Shown here: in pieces, positions 1 through 5,873 of the stretch
Numbering within the stretch: position 1 is the stretch's first letter
How the letters are laid out: each line of letters opens with the position of its first letter
Assembly: GCA_900318855.1 (NCBI GenBank)
Contig: ONMG01000180.1
Span: forward strand, 1 to 6,729
Length of the DNA: 6,729 bases
Source of the DNA: an uncultured Prevotella sp.
Lineage (GTDB): Bacteria > Bacteroidota > Bacteroidia > Bacteroidales > Bacteroidaceae
Direction of reading: 5' to 3'
Made by a program: the position numbers and the translations under genes
The notes under the pieces: model-generated
Database searches by the model: none
What the model saw: the letters and a program-made list of their open reading frames with translations, nothing else
What the model was told of the DNA's origin: nothing

Positions 1-1
1 C

Positions 2-340
2 ATCACGCTGGCTGCCATCATCATCCTGGGTATCAGCTTCTCGCTTGTACCCGCAGCTCTATGGCCTTCGGTGCCTAAGCTCATCGACAAGAAGCTTCTG
101 GGCTCGGCCTATGCGCTGATATTCTGGATTCAGAACATCGGTCTATATGCCTTCCCGATGATTATCGGAAGTGTACTTCATGCCTGCAACCCCAACGTCA
201 CCGACCCGTTGAAATACGACTATACGGTGCCCATGCTCGTTTTCGTAGGATTAGGTGTCATTGCCTTCCTGCTGGGCCTCTACTTGAAGGTCATCGACAA
301 GCAAGGCGGTTACGGACTTGAAGAACCTAACATTAAGTAA
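2..340 (+). CDS. MFS transporter, C-terminal 112 residues (5' end outside window)
   Basis: This is the end of an inner-membrane transporter of the major facilitator superfamily; the substrate cannot be told from this fragment. The frame is open from base 2 to the TAA at 338-340, and the gene begins upstream of the window. The GTG at 71 is an internal valine codon, not a start, because the upstream frame encodes a continuous hydrophobic helix. Three membrane segments are visible: about residues 1-20 (rich in I, L, A), about 35-60 (containing FWIQNIGLYAFPMIIG) and about 75-97 (VPMLVFVGLGVIAFLLGLYL). These would be the last helices of a 12-helix MFS protein, followed by a short charged cytoplasmic tail. 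The sequence LWPSVPKLIDKKLLGSAYAL resembles a loop common in Bacteroidota MFS proteins. The gene converges with the DUF3127 gene and is followed by the hairpin terminator at 453-492. Family assignment is fairly sure; substrate is unknown. Confidence 0.8.
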   Translation: MTLAAIIILGISFSLVPAALWPSVPKLIDKKLLGSAYALIFWIQNIGLYAFPMIIGSVLHACNPNVTDPLKYDYTVPMLVFVGLGVIAFLLGLYLKVIDKQGGYGLEEPNIK

Positions 341-366
341 GGCGCCGTGCAGCCCACAACAGAGCA

Positions 367-397
367 GATGTAGGGTTTACCCCGGCATCCCTACATC
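367..397. repeat. Intergenic inverted repeat (9-bp stem, 13-nt loop)
   Basis: GATGTAGGG (367-375) and CCCTACATC (389-397) are perfect reverse complements separated by 13 nt. A further copy of CCCTAC follows at 405-410 inside a small TCGT-CCCT-ACGA hairpin (401-412). No T-tract follows the stem, so it is not a standard intrinsic terminator. It could be an mRNA 3'-end stabilising structure of the MFS transcript or one copy of a dispersed intergenic repeat. One window cannot decide between these. Confidence 0.5.
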
Positions 398-452
398 GCT
401 TCGTCCCTACGAGCAACCCCAGCTGGATTCGAACTATCCATGCCGGCAGTTT

Positions 453-492
453 CAAAAAGAGCCCCGTACAAGTTTGTACGGGGCTCTTTTTG
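453..492. terminator. Bidirectional intrinsic terminator between convergent genes
   Basis: The 40-nt segment is a perfect inverted repeat. The left arm is CAAAAAGAGCCCCGTACA (453-470) and the right arm is TGTACGGGGCTCTTTTTG (475-492), around a small loop AGTT (471-474). The GC-rich core is flanked by an A-tract on the left and a T-tract on the right. Read on either strand, it gives a strong stem ending in a U-run. It sits after the MFS stop at 340 (+ strand) and 20 nt past the end of the DUF3127 gene (- strand, last base 513), so it can end both transcripts. Confidence 0.9.
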
Positions 493-512
493 TTTGAAAG
501 TGCAATAACGAT

Positions 513-974
513 TTAGAATGGCAGGTCATCCTCATTACCCGAGGCAGAATCGTCTGCCGGAGGGAAAGAATCCGTAGCCTGAGGATTGGCTGCCTGAGGT
601 GTAGGAGCTGCCTGAGGAGCACCATACTGAGGTGCTGCCGACGGCGCTGCTCCATAAGCTTGAGCACCGGACTGGGCAGCAACCTGTGCCACTTGCTCAG
701 GACTGAGCTTACTCACAGCAAAAGCCCGTATGTTATTGAACCAACGTCCGTTGTACTCATGGGCATCAATATCGAACTGCACGTCGATTTCTTCTCCCAC
801 CTGAATATTGAACTGCCTGAGACGGTCGGCCCCAAAGACGTCGAACACCATCTTATGCGGATACTGCTCATGGGTTTCGATGACAAAACTCTGTGCCTTC
901 CATTCGGAGCCAGTACGGGATGACACGCCTCCACGTTCTGGCAGCACTGCGATTACTTTACCTTGTAATTCCAT
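513..974 (-). CDS. DUF3127 family OB-fold protein with SSB-like acidic tip
   Basis: This 153-residue protein belongs to DUF3127, a Bacteroidota family with an SSB-like single OB-fold; its exact function is not established. Residues 1-88 form the β-rich domain, starting MELQGKVIAVLPERGG, with SEWKAQSFVIETHEQYP at about 23-39, FDVFGAD at 44-50 and GRWFNNIRAF at 76-85. Residues about 95-135 are a disordered linker rich in A, Q, P and G. The chain ends in an acidic stretch and DDLPF (149-153). That layout (OB-fold, flexible linker, acidic tail ending Pro-Phe) matches bacterial SSB, whose last residues bind repair and replication partners. Single-strand DNA binding and partner recruitment are therefore inferred, not shown. 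The ATG at 974-972 opens the conserved N-terminus and has AGG a few bases upstream. The gene is divergent from dnaN. It is probably not the housekeeping SSB, which belongs to a different family. Confidence 0.88.
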   Translation of the reverse strand: MELQGKVIAVLPERGGVSSRTGSEWKAQSFVIETHEQYPHKMVFDVFGADRLRQFNIQVGEEIDVQFDIDAHEYNGRWFNNIRAFAVSKLSPEQVAQVAAQSGAQAYGAAPSAAPQYGAPQAAPTPQAANPQATDSFPPADDSASGNEDDLPF

Positions 975-1011
975 TATTACCTATTATTAGTGTGTTTATT
1001 CTCTAACGATG

Positions 1012-1042
1012 CGAAATTAGTAAAATTGTTCAGAATACGAAA
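1012..1042 (-). promoter_or_regulatory. Candidate promoter of the DUF3127 gene
   Basis: On the - strand, TAATTTCG (1019-1012) differs by one base from the Bacteroidota -7 element TAnnTTTG. TTCG (1042-1039) lies 19 nt upstream, one base from the -33 element TTTG. The predicted start of transcription near 1005 would give a leader of about 30 nt before the ATG at 974. Both boxes are imperfect, so this is a tentative call. Confidence 0.4.
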
Positions 1043-1059
1043 CATTTCTCCCTCTTTTT

Positions 1060-1090
1060 TTTGCGCTCACGTAGAGATTTTGTATTTTTG
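1060..1090 (+). promoter_or_regulatory. Promoter of the dnaN operon (Bacteroidota σ-type)
   Basis: TTTG at 1060-1063 and TATTTTTG at 1083-1090 match both consensus boxes of the Bacteroidota primary sigma factor (TTTG, then TAnnTTTG), separated by 19 bp as expected. Transcription should begin a few bases past 1090, leaving a leader of roughly 35 nt, AT-rich and without a Shine-Dalgarno sequence, before the dnaN ATG at 1132. No other good promoter was found within the downstream run, so this one probably drives dnaN through at least the PorD gene. Confidence 0.75.
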
Positions 1091-1131
1091 CGGTTAGAAA
1101 AACGATAAGTCAAACTATAATACGATAACTA

Positions 1132-2256
1132 ATGAAATTTACCATTTCAAGCAGCACGCTCAATAACCGCTTGCAGACACTATCCAAAGTGATAAGCAGC
1201 AAGAACTCACTGGCCATACTGGATTGCTTCCTTTTTGAGGTCAGCGACAACCAGTTGAGCATAACGGCAAGCGACAACGAGAATGTGATGAAAACAGCAC
1301 TTACCCTTGACGAAGTCGATGGTGAGGGTAGTTTCTGTGTGCCTAACCGCACGATTCTCGATTCCGTTAAGGAACTGGCCGACCAACCCCTCTATTTCGA
1401 GGTCAACACTGATGATTTCAGCATCAAGATAGGCTACCAGAATGGAGTCTACAACTTTACGGCACAGAGTGCCGAAGCTTATCCCCGCTTCCAGTCGGTA
1501 CCCGATGGTTCTACAGTAATCACCATTGACGGCGGGATTCTCAACGAAAGTATCTCGAGGTCACTCTTCGCTACGGCTCAAGACGAATTAAGGCCTGTAA
1601 TGAACGGTATCTACTTCGACCTTACACCTGAATGCCTAGCCATCGTAGCCAGCGATGGTCACAAACTGGTGAGGAACCGCAACTTCAACATCAAGAGCGA
1701 AGTACCTGCATCATTTGTACTGCCGAAGAAGCCGGCAACGCTGTTGCGTACGGTGCTTACTAAAGATAGTGGCGATGTGGTCATCAAATTCGATTCGCGC
1801 AGTGCCGAGGTGCGCTATCCCGACGGAATGCTGCTATGCCGGCTCATCGAGGGGAAATACCCGAACTACAACTCCGTGATTCCCGAGGATAACCCCTGCC
1901 AGCTCACCATTGATCGGCTGTCACTCCTCGGTGCCATCCGCCGTGTGCTTCCTTTCGCTACTGTCAGCACCCAGCTTATCCGCTTCCATATAACCAACGG
2001 CAGCTTAAAGTTATCCTCAGAGGACTTGGAGTTCAACACCAGCGCTGTTGAGTCGGTCAACTGTGAATATCAAGGACAACCCATGGATATCGGTTTCAAG
2101 GGTAGCGCCCTGACCGAAATACTCTCCAACCTTGTCAGTGACGAAGTGACCATTCTGCTGGCCGACCCCAGCCGTGCAGGTATTGTCAAGCCTTCGGTCC
2201 AGACGGACGGGGGCGATGTGGTGATGCTCATCATGCCTATGTTGCTCAATGACTAA
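1132..2256 (+). CDS. dnaN: DNA polymerase III subunit β (sliding clamp)
   Basis: This protein is the ring-shaped processivity clamp. It dimerises around DNA and tethers DNA polymerase III and many repair proteins. The 374 residues match the normal family size (E. coli 366). Three repeated clamp domains can be placed at about 1-120, 128-250 and 252-374. Recognisable stretches are MKFTISSSTLNNRLQTLSKV at the N-terminus, RPVMNGIYFDL (153-163) opening the middle domain, IVASDGHKLVRN (about 170-181), LLCRLIEGKYPNYNSVIP (about 234-251) and the typical end VMLIMPMLLND. The ATG at 1132 starts exactly at the conserved N-terminus and follows a strong promoter. The leader is A/T-rich with no Shine-Dalgarno, as usual in this phylum. 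It heads the run with the exonuclease 16 nt downstream. dnaA is not adjacent here, so the window gives no sign of the chromosome origin. Nothing is truncated. Confidence 0.97.
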   Translation: MKFTISSSTLNNRLQTLSKVISSKNSLAILDCFLFEVSDNQLSITASDNENVMKTALTLDEVDGEGSFCVPNRTILDSVKELADQPLYFEVNTDDFSIKIGYQNGVYNFTAQSAEAYPRFQSVPDGSTVITIDGGILNESISRSLFATAQDELRPVMNGIYFDLTPECLAIVASDGHKLVRNRNFNIKSEVPASFVLPKKPATLLRTVLTKDSGDVVIKFDSRSAEVRYPDGMLLCRLIEGKYPNYNSVIPEDNPCQLTIDRLSLLGAIRRVLPFATVSTQLIRFHITNGSLKLSSEDLEFNTSAVESVNCEYQGQPMDIGFKGSALTEILSNLVSDEVTILLADPSRAGIVKPSVQTDGGDVVMLIMPMLLND

Positions 2257-2258
2257 GC

Positions 2259-2265
2259 AAGGAGG
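2259..2265 (+). promoter_or_regulatory. Strong Shine-Dalgarno for the exonuclease gene
   Basis: AAGGAGG lies 7 nt before the ATG at 2273, a near-perfect match to the anti-Shine-Dalgarno at good spacing. It fixes the exonuclease start. It stands out because Bacteroidota genes, including dnaN and recN here, usually lack such a site. Confidence 0.8.
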
Positions 2266-2272
2266 CCGATAG

Positions 2273-3127
2273 ATGAAACTCAACCTAAAGAGGCCTCTCA
2301 TTATCTTCGACTTGGAGGCTACAGGACTCGATCTTGTCAAAGACCGGATAATTCAAATCTCATATATCAAGGTCTACCCCGATGGTCACGAAGAACGAGG
2401 CAATGAGCTCGTCAACCCGGGTAAACCGATACCGAAGGAAGTGACAGAACTGACCGGTATCCACGATGCCGACGTGCAGGACAAGCCGACGTTCAAGGAA
2501 ATGGCTCCCAAGCTGAACGCGGCCTTTCAGGGATGCGACTTTGCCGGATTCAACAGCAACCACTTCGATGTGCCCTTGCTGGCCGAAGAATTTCTGCGAG
2601 CCGGCATCGACTTCGACTTTACCAAATGCCGCCTCATCGATGCCCAAACCATCTTTCATAAGATGGAACAGCGCAACCTGGCGGCTGCCTACAAGTTCTA
2701 CTGCGGGCACAAGATGGAGGACGACTTCGAGGCGCACCGGGCCGACCAGGACACCGAGGCCACTTATTGTGTGCTAAAAGGCGAACTCGACAAATATGAC
2801 CCAGCCAAAGCCGAGGAACCCAGCAGGGCTCTGCCCAACGACATGGATGCTCTTGCCGAATTCTCGAAAATGAACGACAATGTGGACTTCGCAGGGCGCA
2901 TCGTATGGAAAGAGGTGACCGACGACAAAGGAAAGCCCGTTATGGGAGACAATGGCAAGCCGATGAAGAAGGAAGTATTCAACTTTGGTAAATACAAGGG
3001 GAGCGCCGTGGCTGATGTGCTGCGCCGCGACCCCGGCTATTACAACTGGATGCTCATGTCCGACTTTACCCAAAACACCAAGCAAGTGCTTACCCGTATC
3101 CGTCTGAGGGAGTTCAATAATCATTAG
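2273..3127 (+). CDS. DEDDh 3'-5' exonuclease (DnaQ-like) with ExoX-like C-terminal module
   Basis: This 284-residue nuclease of the DnaQ/RNase T superfamily should remove nucleotides from DNA 3' ends using two metal ions. The DEDDh motifs are all present: ExoI IFDLEATG with D13 and E15, ExoII NHFDVPLL with D99, and ExoIII HRADQD with H155 and D160. The catalytic domain spans about 8-172. A linker (about 175-235) contains a charged stretch with two GKP-M repeats. The end, FNFGKYKGSAVADVLRRDPG onward (237-265), matches the small module found at the C-terminus of ExoX-like nucleases. The start follows a strong Shine-Dalgarno, 16 nt after dnaN. Linkage to the clamp gene suggests a role in replication proofreading or repair, but this is inference: I see no convincing clamp-binding motif, and ExoX-type mismatch or repair functions are equally possible. 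The catalytic set looks intact. Confidence 0.88.
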   Translation: MKLNLKRPLIIFDLEATGLDLVKDRIIQISYIKVYPDGHEERGNELVNPGKPIPKEVTELTGIHDADVQDKPTFKEMAPKLNAAFQGCDFAGFNSNHFDVPLLAEEFLRAGIDFDFTKCRLIDAQTIFHKMEQRNLAAAYKFYCGHKMEDDFEAHRADQDTEATYCVLKGELDKYDPAKAEEPSRALPNDMDALAEFSKMNDNVDFAGRIVWKEVTDDKGKPVMGDNGKPMKKEVFNFGKYKGSAVADVLRRDPGYYNWMLMSDFTQNTKQVLTRIRLREFNNH

Positions 3128-3139
3128 GAAATAAGAGAT

Positions 3140-4048
3140 ATGTCGTGGAAGTACGTTGCCCTCGTCGTAGCCTGCCTTCTTAGTGGAATAACTCTTGAAG
3201 CACAGGAACTGAATGCCAGAATCAAGGTGAACCATGCCCAAATTCAAGGCACCGACGTCAGCGTATTCAAGGACCTGGAGGACAATCTCACCCGATTCGT
3301 AAACCAACGACAGTGGACCAGCCTGCAATTCCGCAAGAATGAGCGTATCGCCTGCACCTTCAATATCACGGTGACGAAGTACGACCAATCGAGCAACCGG
3401 TTCACGGCGCGATGCTTAATCCAGGCCTCGCGTCCAGTCTACGGCTCCATCTATAATACAACCCTGTATAGCAACACCGACAACGAATTCAACTTCGACT
3501 ATGCACAGTTCGACCAATTGCAATACAACGACGAGAGCGTAGACAATCAGCTCACGGCTCTGTTTGCCTATTACGCCTATCTCATTATAGGCATGGACCT
3601 CGACTCGTTTGCCCTCAATGCCGGACAAGACGTGCTTCAACGCTGCATGAATCTCGTTACCAATGCACAAAACCTCAACTTCACAGGTTGGAAATCATTC
3701 GATAACGACCGCAACCGCTTTGCCATCATCAATGACTATCTTGATGGGGCGATGGCTCACTTCCGCAAACTCCAGTACGACTACTACCGCAACGGGCTCG
3801 ACCAAATGTCGACGAATGCCGAACGAGGACGTACGAACATCTCCACTGCTATAGAGGAAGACCTGAAGAAATGTCACACCGACAAACCTCTTAGCCAGTT
3901 GCCACTCATCTGGACAGACTACAAGCGCGACGAGATAGCCAACATCTATCAAGGCAAAGGAACCCCGAAGGAGAAGGATAAGGTGTACGAGATTCTTTTT
4001 GGCATCAATGCGGCTCAAAGCAATGCATGGAACAAGATAAAGGAATAA
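3140..4048 (+). CDS. porD: PorD/DUF4835 family protein, type IX secretion system-associated
   Basis: This 302-residue exported protein belongs to the Bacteroidota family DUF4835, now commonly named type IX secretion system protein PorD. It should be periplasmic or outer-membrane-associated and assist export of proteins carrying type IX C-terminal signals; its exact role is poorly known. The N-terminus MSWKYVALVVACLLSG is a signal peptide, with likely cleavage after A21 (EA|Q). Family stretches are ELNARIKVNHAQIQGTD just after cleavage, ASRPVYGSIYNTTLYSN (about 97-113), FAYYAYLIIGMDLDSFALNAG (about 142-162), then GWKSFDNDRNRF and a late YDYYRNGLDQM segment. Length is normal for the family. The ATG at 3140 lies 12 nt after the exonuclease stop, with AGGAA (3126-3130) overlapping that stop, which suggests co-transcription and translational coupling. 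Recognition of the family is from memory of its conserved blocks; the name is more certain than the function. Confidence 0.85.
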   Translation: MSWKYVALVVACLLSGITLEAQELNARIKVNHAQIQGTDVSVFKDLEDNLTRFVNQRQWTSLQFRKNERIACTFNITVTKYDQSSNRFTARCLIQASRPVYGSIYNTTLYSNTDNEFNFDYAQFDQLQYNDESVDNQLTALFAYYAYLIIGMDLDSFALNAGQDVLQRCMNLVTNAQNLNFTGWKSFDNDRNRFAIINDYLDGAMAHFRKLQYDYYRNGLDQMSTNAERGRTNISTAIEEDLKKCHTDKPLSQLPLIWTDYKRDEIANIYQGKGTPKEKDKVYEILFGINAAQSNAWNKIKE

Positions 4049-4056
4049 CCAACACT

Positions 4057-4131
4057 ATGATGCTGCGGCTCACAACTCTCCAGACTGAAGTGCGAGCAGG
4101 TAGCCGATACTTTGTGTTAGAATTATGCTAA
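4057..4131 (+). other. Tiny open frame overlapping the recN start
   Basis: In the 76-nt gap before recN, an ATG ATG pair at 4057-4062 opens a 24-codon frame. It ends at TAA 4129-4131, so it overlaps the recN ATG (4125) by 7 nt in the arrangement ATGCTAA. AGGA at 4041-4044, within the end of the PorD gene, is a weak and rather distant ribosome site. The peptide (starting MMLRLTTLQTEV) matches no family I know. It may be chance, or it may deliver ribosomes to recN, which has no Shine-Dalgarno of its own. Confidence 0.15.
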
Positions 4132-5810
4132 AGCAACTTTACATCAAGGACTTCACCATCATCGATGAAGTAAGCATCAACTTCCACCCTGGATTCTCGG
4201 TCATTACCGGGGAGACCGGTGCCGGTAAAAGCATCATCCTGGGTGCTATCGGTCTGCTTTTAGGGCATAGAGCCGACACCGCAATGGTAAGGCAGAACGC
4301 CAAGAAGTGCATCATTGAGGCTCACTTCAGTTTGAAAGCAGAGCACGCACAACCTACTACCGCAGCCCGCATAACGCAGGTGTTCGACGACAACGACATC
4401 GACTTCGACCCTGAAGACACCATAGTGAGGCGAGAGGTGGGCAGCAATGGAAAGAGCCGTGCCTTCATCAATGACTCACCGGTACAGCTCTCATTGCTCA
4501 AGGAGTTAGGCAGCATGCTCATCGACATTCACTCCCAGCATCAGAACCTACTGCTCAATGAGCAAGACTTTCAACTCCAGGTGGTTGACATCATTGCCCA
4601 CGACAATGATGAACTTTCCAACTACCTGTGTGCCTACAACAGATGGAAAGAACTGAAGAAAAAGCTTGACGACTACAAGAAGGAACTTGAGCAGACACGC
4701 ACCAACGAGGAATTCATCAGATATCAATTCAAGGAGCTATCGGACGCTCAACTCAGAGACGGCGAGCAGGAAGAATTGGAAACACAGACAGCATCGCTCT
4801 CACACTCCGAGGAAATCAAGGCCGCACTCTTTACTGCCGACTCAGTGCTCAGGGATGAAGACTGCGGTGTGACCAGTAAGCTGCACGAGGCCGCAGCAGC
4901 CCTCCATTCCATCGAGGAGGTCTACCCCCAGGTGAAAGAACTGGCTCAGCGCCTCGACAGCAGCGAAATCGAGGTGGGCGACATTGCCTCGGAGGTGGCT
5001 CGCGACGTGGAGAATATCGATTTCGATCCCGCTCAGCTCGACACGCTGAACGCACGCCTTGACCTCATCTACAACCTCGAGAAGAAATACCGGTGCGACG
5101 ATGTCTTCGGCCTCCTCCAACTGCAAGCCCAACTCGAAAAGGAACTCGACAATATCGACAGCAGCGATAGTGAGATTGAACAAATGGAGCAACAGCTCAA
5201 AAACAGCGAAGCAGAAGCCTCCGGACTGGCAGCGAAGCTCACAGCAAAACGCAGGCTGTCGGCAGAAAAGATCGAGAAAGAACTCAAGACACGCCTCATC
5301 CCCCTCGGCATTCCGAACGTAAGCTTTCAGATCGACATCAAGCCTGCCGGACTCACTCCTACGGGAGCCGACTGCGTGGATTTTCTTTTCTCAGCCAACA
5401 AGGGAATGCCGCTACAGCCCATCAGCGAAGTGGCGTCGGGCGGCGAGATTGCCCGCGTGATGCTGTCGGTGAAAGCCATGATAAGCGGTGCCGTAAGTCT
5501 GCCCACTATTATATTCGACGAGATTGATACGGGCGTAAGCGGACGCATTGCAGAGCAGATGGCACGCATCATGCAGGAGATGGGCCACGACGGCCGTCAG
5601 GTCATCAGCATCACCCACCTGCCCCAAATAGCAGCCTTCGGGCAGTACCACTACCGCGTGAGCAAGCACGACACTCAGAATGGCACCATCAGCAAGATGG
5701 TGGAACTGACGCCCGACGAGCGACTGAAAGAAATCGCGCAAATGCTGAGCGGAACCGACATTACCTCAGCAGCTCTTGAGAACGCAAGACAGCTCCTTGC
5801 TAAGAACTGA
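4125..5810 (+). CDS. recN: DNA repair protein RecN
   Basis: RecN is a cytoplasmic SMC-like ATPase that acts early in recombinational repair of double-strand breaks. The 561 residues match the family (E. coli 553). The N-terminal head has MLKQLYIKDFTIIDEVSINF and the Walker A motif GETGAGKS (29-36), followed by IDIHSQHQNLLL (133-144). Residues about 160-390 form two coiled-coil arms rich in E, K, Q and L, with the RecN-type tip between. The C-terminal head has the ABC signature SGGEIAR (438-444), Walker B TIIFDEID (461-468), the D-loop TGVSG (469-473) and the H-loop ITHLPQ (496-501). All ATPase elements look intact. The ATG at 4125 begins the conserved N-terminus; an in-frame TAG at 4101 bars a much earlier start, and no alternative start codon lies between. 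No Shine-Dalgarno is visible. It is co-oriented with the upstream genes and probably ends the operon. No LexA-type site was recognised. Confidence 0.97.
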   Translation: MLKQLYIKDFTIIDEVSINFHPGFSVITGETGAGKSIILGAIGLLLGHRADTAMVRQNAKKCIIEAHFSLKAEHAQPTTAARITQVFDDNDIDFDPEDTIVRREVGSNGKSRAFINDSPVQLSLLKELGSMLIDIHSQHQNLLLNEQDFQLQVVDIIAHDNDELSNYLCAYNRWKELKKKLDDYKKELEQTRTNEEFIRYQFKELSDAQLRDGEQEELETQTASLSHSEEIKAALFTADSVLRDEDCGVTSKLHEAAAALHSIEEVYPQVKELAQRLDSSEIEVGDIASEVARDVENIDFDPAQLDTLNARLDLIYNLEKKYRCDDVFGLLQLQAQLEKELDNIDSSDSEIEQMEQQLKNSEAEASGLAAKLTAKRRLSAEKIEKELKTRLIPLGIPNVSFQIDIKPAGLTPTGADCVDFLFSANKGMPLQPISEVASGGEIARVMLSVKAMISGAVSLPTIIFDEIDTGVSGRIAEQMARIMQEMGHDGRQVISITHLPQIAAFGQYHYRVSKHDTQNGTISKMVELTPDERLKEIAQMLSGTDITSAALENARQLLAKN

Positions 5811-5873
5811 GCTCATTGTCTTACAATAAATATTAACGGCAACCCTAACAGAAGAGTTGCAGACTAAAACATA

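Noticed and set aside
71..340. GTG at 71 as the start of an independent 89-codon gene
   Set aside because: The frame is open upstream to the window edge and encodes a transmembrane helix continuous with the MFS protein.
418..440. GGATTCGAAC, read on the - strand as GTTCGAATCC, resembles the T-arm of a tRNA
   Set aside because: The flanking bases do not form a proper 5-bp T-stem around the 7-nt loop, and the expected anticodon and D arms would fall in the terminator hairpin, where none can be built. Probably chance.
2273..3127. β-clamp-binding motif in the exonuclease
   Set aside because: The Gln-containing stretches (around Q125 and Q271) do not match the QxxLxF or QL-LF patterns, so no motif can be claimed.
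3164..3178. VVAC near residue 12 of the PorD protein looks like a lipoprotein cleavage box
   Set aside because: The cysteine comes too early and hydrophobic residues continue past it. A standard signal peptidase I site after A21 fits better.
2774..3388. 204-codon open frame on the - strand
   Set aside because: It runs antisense across the end of the exonuclease gene and the start of the PorD gene, both of which have clear family matches. Its protein is not recognisable.
4107..4114. ATACTTTG just before recN as a possible -7 promoter box
   Set aside because: The first base is wrong, no TTTG lies 19-21 nt upstream, and the transcript would be almost leaderless.
4842..5192. 116-codon - strand frame, with another overlapping - strand frame, inside recN
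   Set aside because: Both are antisense to the conserved coiled-coil region of recN. The composition is what mirrored coiled-coil codons give, and no family is recognisable.
5811..5873. Small hairpins after recN (ATTGT-CTT-ACAAT at 5815-5827, and GCAAC...GTTGC downstream) as a terminator
   Set aside because: The stems are only 5 bp or contain a mismatch, and no T-tract follows. Read-through into the next gene is as likely as termination.
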